In this document: in pieces, positions 35,200 through 45,955 of the stretch
How positions within the stretch are numbered: the stretch's first letter is position 1
Layout of the letters: every line of letters starts with the position of its first letter
From: Aphrocallistes beatrix
Lineage: Eukaryota > Porifera > Hexactinellida > Sceptrulophora > Aphrocallistidae
Reading direction: 5' to 3'
Length of the DNA: 64,000 nt
Assembly (NCBI GenBank): GCA_963281255.1
Contig: OY725491.1
Span: forward strand, 5,010,857 to 5,074,856
Program-made: the position numbers and the translations under genes
Notes under the pieces: generated by a model
Databases searched by the model: none
The model's input: the letters and a program-made list of their open reading frames with translations, nothing else
What the model was told of the DNA's origin: nothing

Positions 35200-35960
35200 A
35201 GATATTAAATATATATATATATATATCTTATATATTAAAACTCTAGGATTTTTTTTTGTTTGTTTGTCCGAATTGATTGAAGAATTGGCAAGTCGTAGAG
35301 ATACGAAAATTGGCATGTAGGTGTTAAATGATGAATCTAGGATTAAGTTTGAAGATCTAAGCGAATGTTCACACCTCGCCGAGATAAGTGACAAAATGTG
35401 CTGACCAATCAAATTCGACTATTTTATAATGCAAATACATTAGAATAAAATAGTAGTAACTTATGCATACAATCAAAAGAACTATTTGTGATTGAAATTC
35501 ATTGGTTTATGTGAGAACCAATCAATTATCAGCCTTTTATAATGCCATTCATACGATTCTATCTCATATAAATGATTGAATACTGCTATTTTGAGTCTAT
35601 AATTTGATTGTTAACAACAATTAAAGTGTGTTATATGCTACGATCAATCAATTCGATCATAAAATAACTTTTAACGACATGGACTGGAATTGATTATTCA
35701 AGTAAAATAATCTTTAGCAATGTGAACTTTGTGTAGTCAAATAGCGCGTACATTCAGGATTAGTTGACTTAATACGAAGTAAATTATATTTAGCTCGAAA
35801 CAAAATTTCTGCTATAGTTCTGATTTTATTAATGTAACAGTAGACAAATGACAATCCAGCGGACTTAGTATAAAACAAGAAAGCGACGTATTGATTCTCT
35901 AATATCCCCAAGCGCCCACTGGGTAAATCTGCAGACACGCAGTGTCTGCAAGCCGCGCAG
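35200..35960 (+). mobile_element. Helitron-like family A element, 3' end truncated
   Basis: Begins TCTTATATATTAAAACTCTA, continues with GTCCGAATTGATTGAAGAAT, and ends within the hairpin tail: stem GCCC/GGG, then GCAGACAC/GTGTCTGC, then CCGCGCAG, where a family B fragment starts. No coding capacity. Confidence 0.7.
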
Positions 35961-36146
35961 AAAGCTGATTTTAGACATGTGGGAGTTTTTTGGCTATGGC
36001 TCCAGTAAATTCTGAGCTCAGACGAAAATGTCGACTCATCATGGAATTATGACGTTATTGTCACATTTTTGAAAGTTTAGCAATACAGTTATTCGAGCAT
36101 AACTCAGCCATTATAGGAGATAAAAAGCTGAAAATTTAATAGATCA
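35961..36146 (+). repeat. Family B fragment forming the loop of a giant palindrome
   Basis: AAAGCTGATTTTAGACATG through TAATAGATC matches the family B interior. It is bracketed by oppositely oriented family A copies. Confidence 0.7.
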
Positions 36147-36904
36147 CAAGCGCGCTTCGCTTGCTTGCGCTGCGCGGCTTGCAGACACTGTGTGTCTGCA
36201 GATTTACCCAGCGGGCACTTGGAGATATTAGAGAAATAATAAGTCACTTTCTTGTTTTATACTAAGTACGCTGGATTGTCATTTGTCTACGGTTACATTT
36301 ATGAAATCAGAACTGTACCAGAAATTTTGTTTCGTGATAAATATAATTTACTTCGTATTAAGTCAACTAATCCTGAATGTAAGTTCAATTTGAATACAAA
36401 AAGTTCACATTGCTAAAGATTATTATACTTGAATAATCAATTCCAGTCCATGTCGTTAAAAGTTATTTTATGATCGAATTGATTGATCGTAGCATATAAC
36501 ACACTTTAATTGTTGTTAACAATCAAATTATAGACTCAAAATAGCAGTGTTCAATCATTTATATGAAATAGAATCGTGTGAATGGCATTATAAAAGGCTG
36601 ATAATTGATTGGTTCTCACATAAACCAATGAATTTCAATCACAAATAGTTCTTTTGATTGTATGCATAAGTCACTACTATTTTATTCCAATGTATTTGCA
36701 TTATAAAATAGTCGAATTTGATTGGTCAGCACATTTTGTCACCTATCTCGGCGAGGTGTGAACATTTCGCTTAGATCTTCGAACTTAATCCTAGATTCAT
36801 CATTTGACACCTACATGCCAATTTTCGTATTTCTACGACTTGCCAATTCTTCAATCAATTCGGACAAACAAACAAACAAACAAACAAAAATCCTGTGTTT
36901 TAAT
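36147..36904 (-). mobile_element. Helitron-like family A element, complete tail
   Basis: Minus-strand start TATATTAAAACACAGGATTT (near 36904), end at the three-hairpin tail (36228-36147) and CTTG|T. Pairs along about 740 bp with the copy at 35220-35960. Confidence 0.75.
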
Positions 36905-36907
36905 ATA

Positions 36908-37454
36908 CAAGCGCGCTTCGCGCTTGCTTGCGCTGCGCGGCTGGCGGACATTTTGTGTCCGCCGGAGGCTCCCTTCGGTCGCCTGGAGTCACATTGGTTA
37001 ATTATAAGGGAGATAACATCTCTAAATATGTCTTTCCTACTGTGCTAATCGATATCACTCGAAAAATCACCAAATTTGTGAATTTAAAAATTTTTGATGC
37101 GTAATGATGACGTCATAACAAAGTGATGAGTCATCATTTTTTGGTAATAGTTGCATCATATGTGAGGTATGTTAGTACACAGATTCTATTAAAATTTCAG
37201 CCTTCTATCTCCTATAATGGCTGAGTTATGCCCGAATAACTGTGTTGCTTAACTTTTAAAAATGTGACAATGACGTCATAATTCCATGATGAGTCGACAT
37301 TTTGCTCTGAACTCAGAACTTACTGGAGCCATAGCCAAAAGACTCCCACATGCCAAAAATCAGCTTTCTGAGCCAGGCAGTTTCTTCAATCAATTCGTTA
37401 CAGAGATATATATATATATACACAAATAACAATCGAGTTTTAATAGTAAGGATA
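36908..37454 (-). mobile_element. Helitron-like family B element, both ends present
   Basis: Minus-strand start TCCTTACTATTAAAACTCG, microsatellite, TGTAACGAATTGATTGAAG, body, hairpin tail (36984-36908), CTTG|T. Its tail abuts the start of the next family A element. The body holds two TGACGTCA sites and one TGAGTCA site. Confidence 0.78.
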
Positions 37455-37707
37455 AGATGTATATTAATATATCTCACATATGGCACAACTATCATCAAAA
37501 AATGATGACTCATCACTCTGTTATGACGTAATCATTACGCATCAAAAATTGACAATTTTGGTGATTTTTCGTGCGATATCGATTGTAACAGGAGGACAAA
37601 TGTATTTAGAAATGTCATCTCCCATATAATTAATCAATGGTGACCACAGGCGCCCAAAGGGCGCCTCCGGCGGACACTTTGTGGCCGCCAGCCGCGAAGC
37701 GCGCTTG
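37455..37707 (+). mobile_element. Family B element, 3' half with hairpin tail
   Basis: Head-to-head with the previous copy. Ends in a perfect GGCGCCC/GGGCGCC stem, a GGCGGACAC/GTGGCCGCC stem with one mismatch, and a shortened third hairpin, then CTTG|T. Confidence 0.75.
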
Positions 37708-37741
37708 TATATTTATAAGAACCCATTTTAAGAACCAATTT

Positions 37742-37903
37742 TTAGAATGTTTTTTTTACACCCCACATTTTAACATTTTAGACCACCAACCAAACACCAA
37801 TGGAGACAGAAACAGGAACAGATGATTACGAGTTACAAAATCTCGACAATGAATGGATCGACATAATTGAAGAAAATCGAAAGAGAGAGAATCTGCCATG
37901 AGT
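37742..37903 (+). pseudogene. Integrase gene, acidic-linker exon fragment
   Basis: Reads METETGTDDYELQNLDNEWI then DIIEENRKRENL before a stop, matching the linker of copy I. A short GAGAGAGA run lies where copy II has its large GA expansion. No flanking exons remain. Confidence 0.55.
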
Positions 37904-37904
37904 G

Positions 37905-38134
37905 ACTGCACCATTAACAATTTTGCATAATTGTTGCTTTCATTTTAAACAATTATGTAAAACTGTTCATTTCACAACAATTATGCATAATTGTCGTATT
38001 AGATGAACAATTTTGCATAATTGTTGTGAAATGAACAATTTTACATATTTGTCGACAATTATGCATAATTGTTGATTTCGCAAATTTGTCCTAACATATA
38101 CACACATAAAGATTAATCGAGTTTTAATAGTACG
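37905..38134 (-). mobile_element. Helitron-like element with an array of AT palindromes
   Basis: Minus-strand start TCCGTACTATTAAAACTCG and a TGTGTGTATA tract lead into six or more versions of the palindrome AACAATTATGCATAATTGTT (37917-38081). No hairpin tail is seen before the integrase fragment. Confidence 0.55.
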
Positions 38135-38246
38135 GATATATATATATATACGTATATATATCTGTAACGAATTGATTGAAGAAACTGTCTGGCCCAGAAA
38201 GCTGATTTTTGGCATGTGGGAGTTTTTTGGCTATGGATCCAGTAAG
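38135..38246 (+). repeat. Family B 5' fragment
   Basis: TGTAACGAATTGATTGAAG to CTATGGATCCAGTAAGTC; then unrelated DNA to 38317. Confidence 0.65.
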
Positions 38247-38808
38247 TCTGGGCGCTTATTTATTTCGTGCACCCTTTTGATCCGGCGCTTATTTTTTTCA
38301 TTCGCTATTTATAATTACAAGCGCACTTCGCGCTTGCTTGCGCTGCGCGGCTGGCGGACACTTTATGTCCGCCGGAGGCTCCCTTCGGTCGCCTGGTGTC
38401 ACATTGGTTAATTATAAGGGAGATAACATCTCTAAATATGTCTGTCCTACTGTGCTAATCGATATCACTCGAAAAATCACCAAATTTGTGAATTTAAAAA
38501 TTTTTGATGCGTAATGATGACGTCATAACAAAGTGATGAGTCATCATTTTTTGATGATAGTTGCATCATATGTGAGACATGTTAGTATACAGATTCTATT
38601 AAAATTTCAGCCTTCTATCTCCTATAATGGCTGAGTTATGCCCGAATAACTGTGTTGCTTAACTTTCAAAAATGTGACAATGACGTCATAATTCCATGAT
38701 GAGTCGACATTTTGCTCTGAACTCAGAACTTACTGGAGCCATAGCCAAAAGACTCTCACATACCAAAAATCAGCTTTCTATGACCGGCAGTTTCTTCAAT
38801 CAATTCGT

Positions 38809-38812
<4 letters not shown>

Positions 38813-38871
<59 letters not shown>
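38813..38871. repeat. (TA)n microsatellite
   Basis: Almost 60 bp of TA, the usual 5' subterminal microsatellite of family B, lengthened at the nested insertion junction. Confidence 0.9.
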
Positions 38872-38872
<1 letters not shown>

Positions 38873-38874
<2 letters not shown>

Positions 38875-39640
38875 AGCGCGCTTCGCTTGCTTGCGCTGCG
38901 CGGCTTGCAGACACTGCGTGTCTGCAGATTTACCCAGTGGGCGCTTGGGGATATTAGAGAAACAATACGTCGCTTTCTTGTTTTGTACTAAGTACGCTGG
39001 ATTGTCATTTGTCTACGGTTACATTAATGAAATCAGAACTGTAGCAGAAATTTTGTTTCGTGATAAATAGAATTTACTTCGTATTTAGTCAACTAATCCT
39101 GAATGTAAGCTCAATTTGAATACACAAAGTTCACATTGCTAAAGATTATTATACTTAAATAATCAATTCCAGTCCATGTCGTTAAAAGTTATTTTATTAT
39201 CGAATTGATTGATCGTAGCATATAACACACTTTAATTGTTGTTAACAATCAAATTATAGACTCAAAATAGCAGTATTCAATTATTTATATGTAATAGAAT
39301 CGTGTGAATGGCATTATAAAAGGCTGATAATTGATTGGTTCTCACATAAACCAATGAATTTCAATCACAAATAGTCCTTTTGATTGTATGCATAAGTAAC
39401 TACTATTTTATTCCAATGTATTTGCATTATAAAATAATCGAATTTGATTGGTCAGCACATTTTGTCACCTATCTCGGCGAGGTGTGAATATTTCGCTTAG
39501 ATCTTCGAACTTAATCCTAGATTCATAATTTGACAGATACATGCCAATTTTCGTATCTCTACGACTTGCCAATTCTTCAATCAATTCGGACAAACAAACA
39601 AAAAAAAATCCTAGAGTTTTAATATATAAGATATATATAT
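38873..39640 (-). mobile_element. Helitron-like family A element nested in family B
   Basis: Minus-strand start CTTATATATTAAAACTCTAG, end in the hairpin tail (38948-38873), whose second stem is TGCAGACAC/GTGTCTGCA rather than GGCGGACAC/GTGTCCGCC. Both sides are (TA)n. Confidence 0.78.
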
Positions 39641-39689
39641 ATATATATATACACATACACAATAATCGAGTTTTAATAGTAAGGATGAT

Positions 39690-40405
39690 TCATAGCTACT
39701 TGCGTTTTGAGGATTTTGTTGTGAGATTCAACTAATCCATTAGATTGTGGATGATAAGCGGTTGTCTTTCGATTTTCGACATTCGATCGTTCGTAAAGTT
39801 TTTCAAAATCCTAGAATCAATAAATAATTCTAAAACAAACTTTCAAACTTTGCGAGACCAATGATGCATGAACTGGTCCGGATATAACCTGTCTGTCTAT
39901 GGAACTGTTAAGCCAGTATTAATATCCTTGGGAAGACTAGTTTGCTTCTTAACATAAATTTTCTAACGACATGCGCAAAGTTTCTTCTCAATTTTCCTCC
40001 AGAACTCTGATAATGGCGACGTTACATTTTGATAGCACAATGTACGTACATTGCTTAAGAAACAACCACAATAATATCATTAGTTGCCATATTATTGCGG
40101 ATAAAACAATTCCTTGGTACATAGTATCAAATAGATCGAAGTTTAAATTTGAACTTAAACTTTGATCTATAAAAAAATAATTGTTATAAATAATGTGTAT
40201 TTTAAAAGAAACATTCAGATATGAATATTGAACTAAAGAACATTTAAAGTGAAATCGATAAGAATTGGCGAAAATTCATACAATTGTTGTTAATTACCTT
40301 GCTAGTGAATTTAGGTTCTTGATCATGTTAGGTTACTTTGGGAACACCGAATGTTAAGTATGTAAATATCCTGTAATCTTTCTAAAACCTGCCGAGTTGT
40401 ACTGT
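39690..40405 (-). pseudogene. Integrase gene, copy IV (fragments)
   Basis: 40405-40298 repeats the DQG-type second-Asp exon and its GTAATT donor. 39800-39695 repeats the Glu exon, with ATCCACAATCTAATGG in the TAYHAQSNG region. 39845-40130 is the intron also found at 24225-24500. The copy stops where a family B element starts. Confidence 0.7.
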
Positions 40406-40690
40406 TGTATGACGGTTTACTTACCATGACCATTTACTTACCTCTATTACATGGACCAGGGATATATTCCAGCCATGACGGTTTACTTACCATATTTGTT
40501 ATGGCTTCACACTTTATACTTCCTAATACACAACTATTTTATTAGTATTCACATGTATTTCAGGAAAATGAAGTGCATTTGGTAAAATATGCTGGAACAT
40601 GACATCGGATATCATCATAATGTCTTATTAATTTTGTTATATCGATTTACTATTGAATAATTTCTGTATCTTTTCCCCTAATATTATTAG

Positions 40691-42189
40691 TATGGATATT
40701 TTGGATTATAATAACATTTTCCAATTCTTAAAGAATGGAATTATTCCCAAAGATTTGGCCTCGAAATCTGCTCGACAGACTTGGAAGACGCGGGCTTCTT
40801 CTTATAATTTGGTGAAGGGGAGAAGTTATTCAAGGTTATCTAAATATTATGTATATCATAGTGTCAATATTTATCAGCTATTTTCTTCCCCTTTAATTCT
40901 TGAATATCTCTATTAGATTCATAAATCAAATGGAAGAAATCGGTTGCTACGTTGTCCAACATCAGACGAGGTGCCGAATATCCTCAAACAGTATCATGAC
41001 CCGGAAGATTGTGGAATTAATGCTACCACCGATATGATCATGAAAGACTACGTGTGGAGAGGAATGCAAAAGGATATTCGCAAATATGTAAGTTCTCACA
41101 ATCTTATATTTTCAAGCACGAATTATATCTACAGTTGATACCGGCATGCCTAATTTCCGGAACGGGACGGGACCGTCCCGGAAAATCTAGATACCTAATT
41201 TCTGGGACGGGACGGCATCCCGTCCCGGAAATTAGGCATCTTAACTCGTCCCGTCCCGGAAATTAGGTACCTTTTCTGTCCCATCCCGGAGATAGGCATC
41301 TTGACTCGTCCCGTCCCGGAAATTAGGTACCTTTTCTGTCCCGTCCCGGAAATTAGGCATACCTAGTTGATACCGGCTATACAAACATCGCTGGGAGTCG
41401 AGAAAATGTTCTTATATCAGTACTGGCTAAGTCGGTATTAATCCTTAATTATGACAGTGCCTGAACTATATTAAACTATTCTATGGTGTATGGAACGTAG
41501 AAACCTGCGTTTTCTTATTTTAAGAAAATCAAATACAATTAAGTCAAAACGTTTTGAACATTGGAGGATGTCTCAAGTAACACTTTTCTCTCTATCAATG
41601 GTCATTTTGTTAAAAAAGTTCTTATAACCAAGTATTTTACTAAAACATATTCTTAATTAATCCGTTTCGTTGGATATGGTTCTTATACCATCGGCGCCGA
41701 ACCCAGGGGGTGGGTGGGCTCGAACATCTCTGGATTCAAAGATGATCCATATACACAAAAAAGAATTATGTCTGAGCCCCCTAAACTCTTCTAAATTGGT
41801 CAATAATTCGCAACTTCGGCACTTTATATCCGGTATTCTTTTAACTGGTATCCACTGTATTATGAATTTATTTGTAGATTAATAGTTGTCACTCCTGTCA
41901 AATGGCTACATCTAATCTACCAAAAATCAAGCTTAAATTGCAACCCATCCCAGCTCCCAGACTCCCTTGGCATCACATAGGGGTAGACCTAGTGACTGAT
42001 CTACCAACTAATTCCCAAGGCTACAAACATATATTAGTTGCTGTTTGTTATTTAAGTAAGTTTGTCGTTGCTCGACCTTTATTTACAAAGACAACACAAT
42101 CAGTAATTGATGTTCTGACTGAGATTTATCTCATTTTTGGTATCCCTGCTGTTATACAGCATGATTAGGGTAGAGAATTCACGAGTAAG
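40691..42189 (+). pseudogene. Integrase/transposase of the Ginger-like element, defective
   Basis: Three exons. 40691-40834 (MDILDYNNIFQFLKNGIIPK). 40917-41087, the zinc-binding region from QYHDPEDCGINATTDMI to QKDIRKY, where the expected second zinc-binding His after CG is Ile. 41878-42189, CHSCQ completing the zinc site, then LQPIPAPRLPWHHIGVDLVT with the first catalytic Asp. Acceptors (TATTAG, TTTGTAG) and donors (GTAAGT, GTGAGT) are good; the join of exons 1 and 2 is uncertain. A TAG follows HD in the second-Asp motif (HD*GREFTSK), and the Glu-bearing exon present in copies I, II and IV is missing. Three lesions make it inactive. Confidence 0.72.
41146..41367. repeat. CCGGGACGGGAC palindromic array
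   Basis: GGCATGCCTAATTTCCGG opens the array. Units face right up to about 41215 and then left (GTCCCGTCCCGGAAATTAGG, four copies), ending GGAAATTAGGCATACC. The whole is a composite inverted repeat inside the integrase intron. Confidence 0.85.
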
Positions 42190-42283
42190 GTGAGTCTATA
42201 TATTGATACAGTTAGTAAAACCTCTTTTCTCGCCAAATCAAGAAATCGTGACAATCTTTGCTTTAATAGATACGCGTATGCTG

Positions 42284-42498
42284 TATTTACTCGAATTTTA
42301 GCTGGGGCGATTATTATTTTTACCCTCTTTCCTGATGGAGGAGTATTATTTTGGGAAAAAGAGAATTTATAATGAATTTAATCAACCAAGTTATTCGATT
42401 AGTGGAAAGGAGCAATAATTAGCTATAAATCTTCATTCTAAGAGGGTTTAATACATTTTTAGCCAGCTCTTTCGTGGGGTGATTATTCGAGTAAATAC
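42284..42498. mobile_element. MITE with TATTTACTCGAAT ends
   Basis: TATTTACTCGAAT at 42284 and ATTCGAGTAAATA at 42486, with related GGGCGATTATTATT / GGTGATTATT subterminal sequence. Non-coding. Confidence 0.75.
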
Positions 42499-42648
42499 GG
42501 TCTATTATATAGTTTCTTTTTTTGGGGGGTGGCATAATATGCTGATAGAATTAATAATACAGTATATATGCACAGTCGGAGCAGCAGCGTAAAGAGCGAG
42601 GGAAAGGGGTGTTTTGGGGGAGGAAAAATTGTTGGAATATTTATTTAA

Positions 42649-42745
42649 AATACAGTCGAAACCGGGTTTTTTTTACACCGGGTTATCCTTACTATCGGTT
42701 TATTCTCACTATCGGTTTATCTTTACTATCGGTTTATTCAACCTT
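42649..42745. repeat. MITE left end with tandem ACTATCGGTTTATT units
   Basis: ACAGTCGAAACCGGG is followed by three copies of CACTATCGGTTTAT-like sequence. Related to 12030-12203. Confidence 0.6.
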
Positions 42746-42943
42746 ATTTTAATATCAGATCGATGCGTATGGGGTGCTAGAGAGGTGCACATCTAAAGGG
42801 GATATTGTGCAACGCTTTATTTAGCCAAAGTATTTTCAGCCCCCACCCCTAAATCCGAGCCTGCTCATATCTATTTAAACGATTGTGTCGACGATCAATT
42901 TTCATACTTTGAATATAGGAAGATTTTCCTCAAACTGTTCCAG

Positions 42944-44780
42944 ACATGTGCGAAGAACCAAACGATGAAAATAAAACGAGGAAAAGACAACGAGCTCCTC
43001 AAAAAGCTGAAATTGTAAAAAGAGATAACGAAACGTCCAAAGGTATGGTTTTTCTAATAAATATTTTGCTTTTCAAACTAGATATCACCTCAATCGGAAG
43101 TTACGGCTACGACCATTCAGATATTCTCATTTTTATTTCTGTTATTTGCGAAAATATTTTTCTGATTTTTCCTAATAAAATAGGATTATTGTTGGCCCCA
43201 AATTAGGAAACTCAAGTCGGAAAATCCCGACAAAATCGTGAAGTTAGGGCAACCTGAAATAAAATTGCAAGATAATTCGGTTTTAAAAGATTATGTATAT
43301 ATTTTAGATTGAGAAAGATGAGAGCAATTACACATACTGTATTTTTAAAAAAACTTTCATGAACGAATTATTAATTTTAAAGGTAAGGAATCAATCGTAA
43401 GCCTCTATCGTTACAAAACAGTGTCACTACATAGTATATTATAGGATGAGGTCATCAAACATATCAAACAGAAAACATACTTATCTGACCTCCACCAAGA
43501 GCTATCCAACACACCGGGAAAATGTCTAATATTGTCGAACTCCATCCTACCATACTTTCTGAAGGATTGCACCCCAATAGAAATGGTATTTATTGTTCTT
43601 TTGGTTTATAAATTGATTCAATATTTACATTTATAAAAATTAAATTCAGCGAGAAGAAGTTTGGGGACACTTACTGGAATGGACTAAAGCAGCTTACTAT
43701 TTTCTGGATACAACACCCTCTCTTAATCCTGTGGATTATGTGGACCATGTTCTATATGCAGCGGTACATATTATAATATACAGTGGACTTGTTCAATCCA
43801 CCAAATCCGTTTAATTAGGACTCGGGGAGATATGCTATTAAACCTTTAAATATTCATATTAGATGCAGGTCGTTGGAGTCTCTTTTCTATCATACAATAT
43901 GCATAAAAGAAAATATGAACAATTGTTACCCTAGGACCTAGGACATCTTATATTTTGTAAGTTATGTTCAGTCCGTGGTTGTACAAATCAGATCCGCTAG
44001 ATTCTTTGGATCGCGCGTACGGACGTTACACGCTGTCCATGCCTTAAGGCATCTCCCATAATAGATAGATAGGAGCTGCACATAAAATAATAACTTCTTT
44101 CAATTTAATACTTATATAAGAAATATTTACTTTTTAATCTCTTATTTATAGATAGTCGAGTTTCTGGAGAAAAATATCCTTGGAAAATATCTAAAAGATA
44201 ATACTCTCCCATCATACAAAATATTATCTCCAGATCCACAAAGCGATGAGCAACACTATACACCACCACAACCTAATTGGTTAAGATCAAAGTGTGCTCA
44301 ACTTGGCTTAACCCATGAAATCGCATTAATACAAGCATGCACTTATGTGAGGGAAGAATTAAAGAATGTCATACCGTTGGCAGAGCTACCAATTGTTGGA
44401 GATGGCAATTATTTGTTTCGTACCTTATCAGCCATCTTAACAGGGTCTCAAGATAGTTATTCAAAAATTCGCGCGAAAATTTGTCACTTTATGGTTACAG
44501 AAGGCGCAAGTTTTGTTTCCCGATACTTGGAGACAAAATTTGAAAAACTTACTACGCCTAGTGACTTTGAAAAATTATCAAATGCATTCGGATAAGATCT
44601 GGTGTACAGATGTTGAGATAATAACTTTTTCTAAAATGCTTAGTGTTGGCATATTCGTATCTAATCTCCACTCTCATCCCAGAAGAAAAGAATGTCATTC
44701 AACGTGGTATAGATATTGTTCCGACTACCACAAGTACAGCAATCCAGCTCTTTATTTAGCTAGGAATACAGACAATTCGT
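42944..44780 (+). pseudogene. OTU-type cysteine protease gene of the Ginger-like element, defective
   Basis: Exon-like blocks with good splice signals: 42944-43042 (basic, TRKRQRAPQKAEIVKRD), 43445-43585 (DEVIKHIKQKTYLSDLHQEL), 43650-43763 (REEVWGHLLEWTKAAYYFLD) and 44152-44780. The last has LPIVGDGNYLFRTLSAILTG, the OTU catalytic segment GDGNCLFR with the active-site Cys replaced by Tyr. A frameshift near 44575-44590 separates it from DVEIITFSKMLSVGIFV, the middle of the OTU fold; the C-terminal His region is not found. OTU enzymes remove ubiquitin. I recall OTU domains reported in some Ginger transposons, but could not check. Linking the first block to the rest is uncertain (phases do not fit directly). 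Confidence 0.65.
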
Positions 44781-44904
44781 GACAAGACAATTCGTGACGG
44801 ACAATTCGTGACAAGACAATTCGTGACAAGACAATTCGTGACAAGACATTTCGTGACAAGACAATTCGTGACATGACATTTCGTGACAAGACAATTCGTG
44901 ACAA
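44771..44904. repeat. Tandem repeat, 15-bp unit ACAATTCGTGACAAG
   Basis: About nine copies, some lacking AAG or with ATTTC for ATTC, directly after the OTU frame. Confidence 0.9.
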
Positions 44905-45167
44905 AGTCATGGAACATCGATTTTAGAGACATTTTTTTACAGAAGCAGTGGCCTGGATTCTCGATTTTCGCTGTGTGCCAGGACACATTTTTTTTTCTCA
45001 AAACTCACCATACAAAACATATTTCTAAGTCATAGAATCGAAAAATCTTATAAAATCATTGAGAATATTCGAATTACAATCTCTAAAGACCATAATAACT
45101 AAGATTGTTTGAGTTTAAGAAATTTTATACCTAATAAAGCTTGGGACAGAACTTCCAAGCCACCCTG
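44905..45167. repeat. Half-copy of the mariner-ended MITE
   Basis: Matches the right arm of 34462-35179, ending CCACCCTG next to TA. It lies immediately inside the right terminal repeat of the Ginger-like element. Confidence 0.65.
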
Positions 45168-45537
45168 TAATAGATGTAAGTAAATGGTCATGGTAAGTAA
45201 ACCGTCATACTATTATTCTCATTAGTATTGAGTATTAAACAAAAGCAATCATAAATTGATTTCACCTGAAACCCGCTCAAAAGCGAAATGAACTGTTCAC
45301 TGGGACTTGGCATCTTCAGCTTAGGACCAAATTTTATGGAAAATTAGTCCTCGTGGTCCAAAATTCCATGAAAAAGCAAGCAAAATTTAGCAACTACTAA
45401 TTACTCAAAACAACACTTATAGAAAAGAAAATATTTGAAGTATGTAGTTCTCATCTATCGACACAATAACTAATTTTCAACATGAAGTCTGAACTAATCC
45501 ACGCAGTGTATTAAATATTCAATTAAATATCAACTCA

Positions 45538-45688
45538 AGTTTTGCTAATTGAAATGGTTGCTAATACGCGAAGTTGCTAATAAGGGAACATAATTAACAC
45601 AAAAGCTTCACCTGGAACCTGAAGATTGGTTGCTAATAGAGCAATATTGCTAATAAGAGAGTTGCTACTAAGCAAATTCCACTGTATA
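45538..45688. mobile_element. CAGT MITE, degraded, upstream of fucosyltransferase copy 3
   Basis: GTTGCTAATACGCGAAGTTG and the right end AAGCAAATTCCACTGTA match 25711-25866. The left terminus is lost. Confidence 0.65.
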
Positions 45689-45955
45689 TCCATAGATAGA
45701 AGAATGGCTATGCTAAATTCAATAACTACTGTAAAATTGCTCTAAAAATCTTCTAAAGTGATTTATTCATGGCTGCCTAACTATATATGTATAATACAGA
45801 TAAAGAGTTAGAAAATATGCACTAATTGAATTCTCAACCTGCTTAAATACTGAATAACCAATCTACTTTATACAATTGCAAATACACTGACCATTTTACT
45901 CGTTAATTGTTTCTACTCAATTAATCGTGATAACTCATCCAGCTTAAAGTGATTA

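Larger units (their letters stand above)
38318..39687 (-). mobile_element. Family B element split by a nested family A element
   Basis: Minus-strand start TCCTTACTATTAAAACTCG at 39687, then a TA microsatellite at 39630-39655. A complete family A element is inserted there, and the family B body resumes from (TA)n at 38871 and ends with the hairpin tail at 38393-38318. Confidence 0.75.
40407..45210 (+). mobile_element. Ginger-like DNA transposon, 4.8 kb, 45-bp terminal inverted repeats
   Basis: Left GTATGACGGTTTACTTACC at 40407-40451 is mirrored at 45166-45210. The repeat contains two related GGTTTACTTACC / CATTTACTTACC units. The equivalent empty site is preserved in the first duplication unit at 24758/24759, and flanking TGTT/TATT suggests a degenerate 4-bp target duplication. 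Inside are integrase-type exons and an OTU-type gene. An integrase inside terminal inverted repeats, without LTRs, defines Ginger transposons. The copy is defective and has itself received MITEs. Confidence 0.72.

Noticed and set aside
44756-45001. Minus-strand frame with repeated NCLVTK
   Set aside because: Translation of the 15-bp tandem repeat.
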